Positions 47,404 to 47,413 of a stretch of 47,413 nt of DNA are shown here, piece after piece. The first letter of the stretch is position 1; every line of letters starts with the position of its first letter. Source of the DNA: Amycolatopsis vastitatis (GTDB lineage Bacteria; Actinomycetota; Actinomycetes; Mycobacteriales; Pseudonocardiaceae); contig NZ_NMUL01000084.1 of the NCBI RefSeq assembly GCF_002234595.1, forward strand, positions 1 to 47,413, in the 5' to 3' direction. The position numbers and the translations under genes were made by a program. A model generated the notes under the pieces. It was not told the origin of the DNA. It did not search any database and saw only the letters and a program-made list of their open reading frames with translations.

Positions 47404-47413
47404 CTGTTGGTTG

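Overview
This window looks like chromosome of a high-GC actinomycete, probably of the Pseudonocardiaceae and perhaps Amycolatopsis; the genus is a guess. The grounds are very high GC, frequent GTG and TTG starts, ATGA/GTGA start-stop overlaps, SARP, ECF42 and NarL-type regulators, and several DinB/maleylpyruvate-isomerase-like proteins typical of mycothiol-using bacteria.

Region 1 (137-21047, all minus strand) is a compact enediyne-type polyketide locus. It runs from an AraC regulator through two DUF1702 (UnbL-type) proteins, UnbV, UnbU, a cytochrome P450, a gluconate-dehydrogenase-subunit-3-like protein, a GMC oxidoreductase, an AhpD/CMD-like protein and a TIGR03084-type protein. It then reaches the 1942-aa iterative PKS (KS-AT-ACP-KR-DH-PPTase), its hot-dog thioesterase, a flavin reductase, a 64-aa unknown, an acyl-CoA carboxylase beta subunit and an epsilon subunit. 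The gene set resembles the shared core of nine-membered enediyne clusters. I see no apoprotein, epoxide hydrolase, sugar or aromatic pathway, exporter or obvious self-resistance gene. A perfect 20-bp palindrome with a 2-nt loop lies at the left edge.

Region 2 (21553-26912) holds a SARP activator, an HxlR/SCP2-like regulator, an ECF42 sigma factor with its DGPF (YCII) partner, a second TIGR03084-like protein, a Sua5/YciO/YrdC protein and a DUF899-like protein.

Region 3 (27045-38513) is a second probable biosynthetic locus, of the azol(in)e RiPP (TOMM) type. A fused E1-like/YcaO cyclodehydratase and a SagB-type dehydrogenase lie beside two convergent kinase/regulator pairs. One of the kinases is a head-to-tail double histidine kinase. 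A 59-aa peptide gene with a strong ribosome binding site is the best precursor candidate, and an AraC regulator and a second HxlR/SCP2-like regulator complete the region. The AraC, HxlR and TIGR03084 proteins each have a paralogue near the enediyne-type locus, so the two loci may share regulatory ancestry.

Region 4 (38585-47403) is mostly housekeeping with a copper theme: a His-rich membrane protein coupled to a CopC-CopD fusion, a DinB-like protein, MgtC, a DivIVA-like coiled-coil protein, a CPBP protease, and a CsoR/CopA/CopZ module with two recognisable CsoR operators. It ends with cobF and a strong terminator. I saw no rRNA or tRNA genes, CRISPR arrays or insertion sequences.
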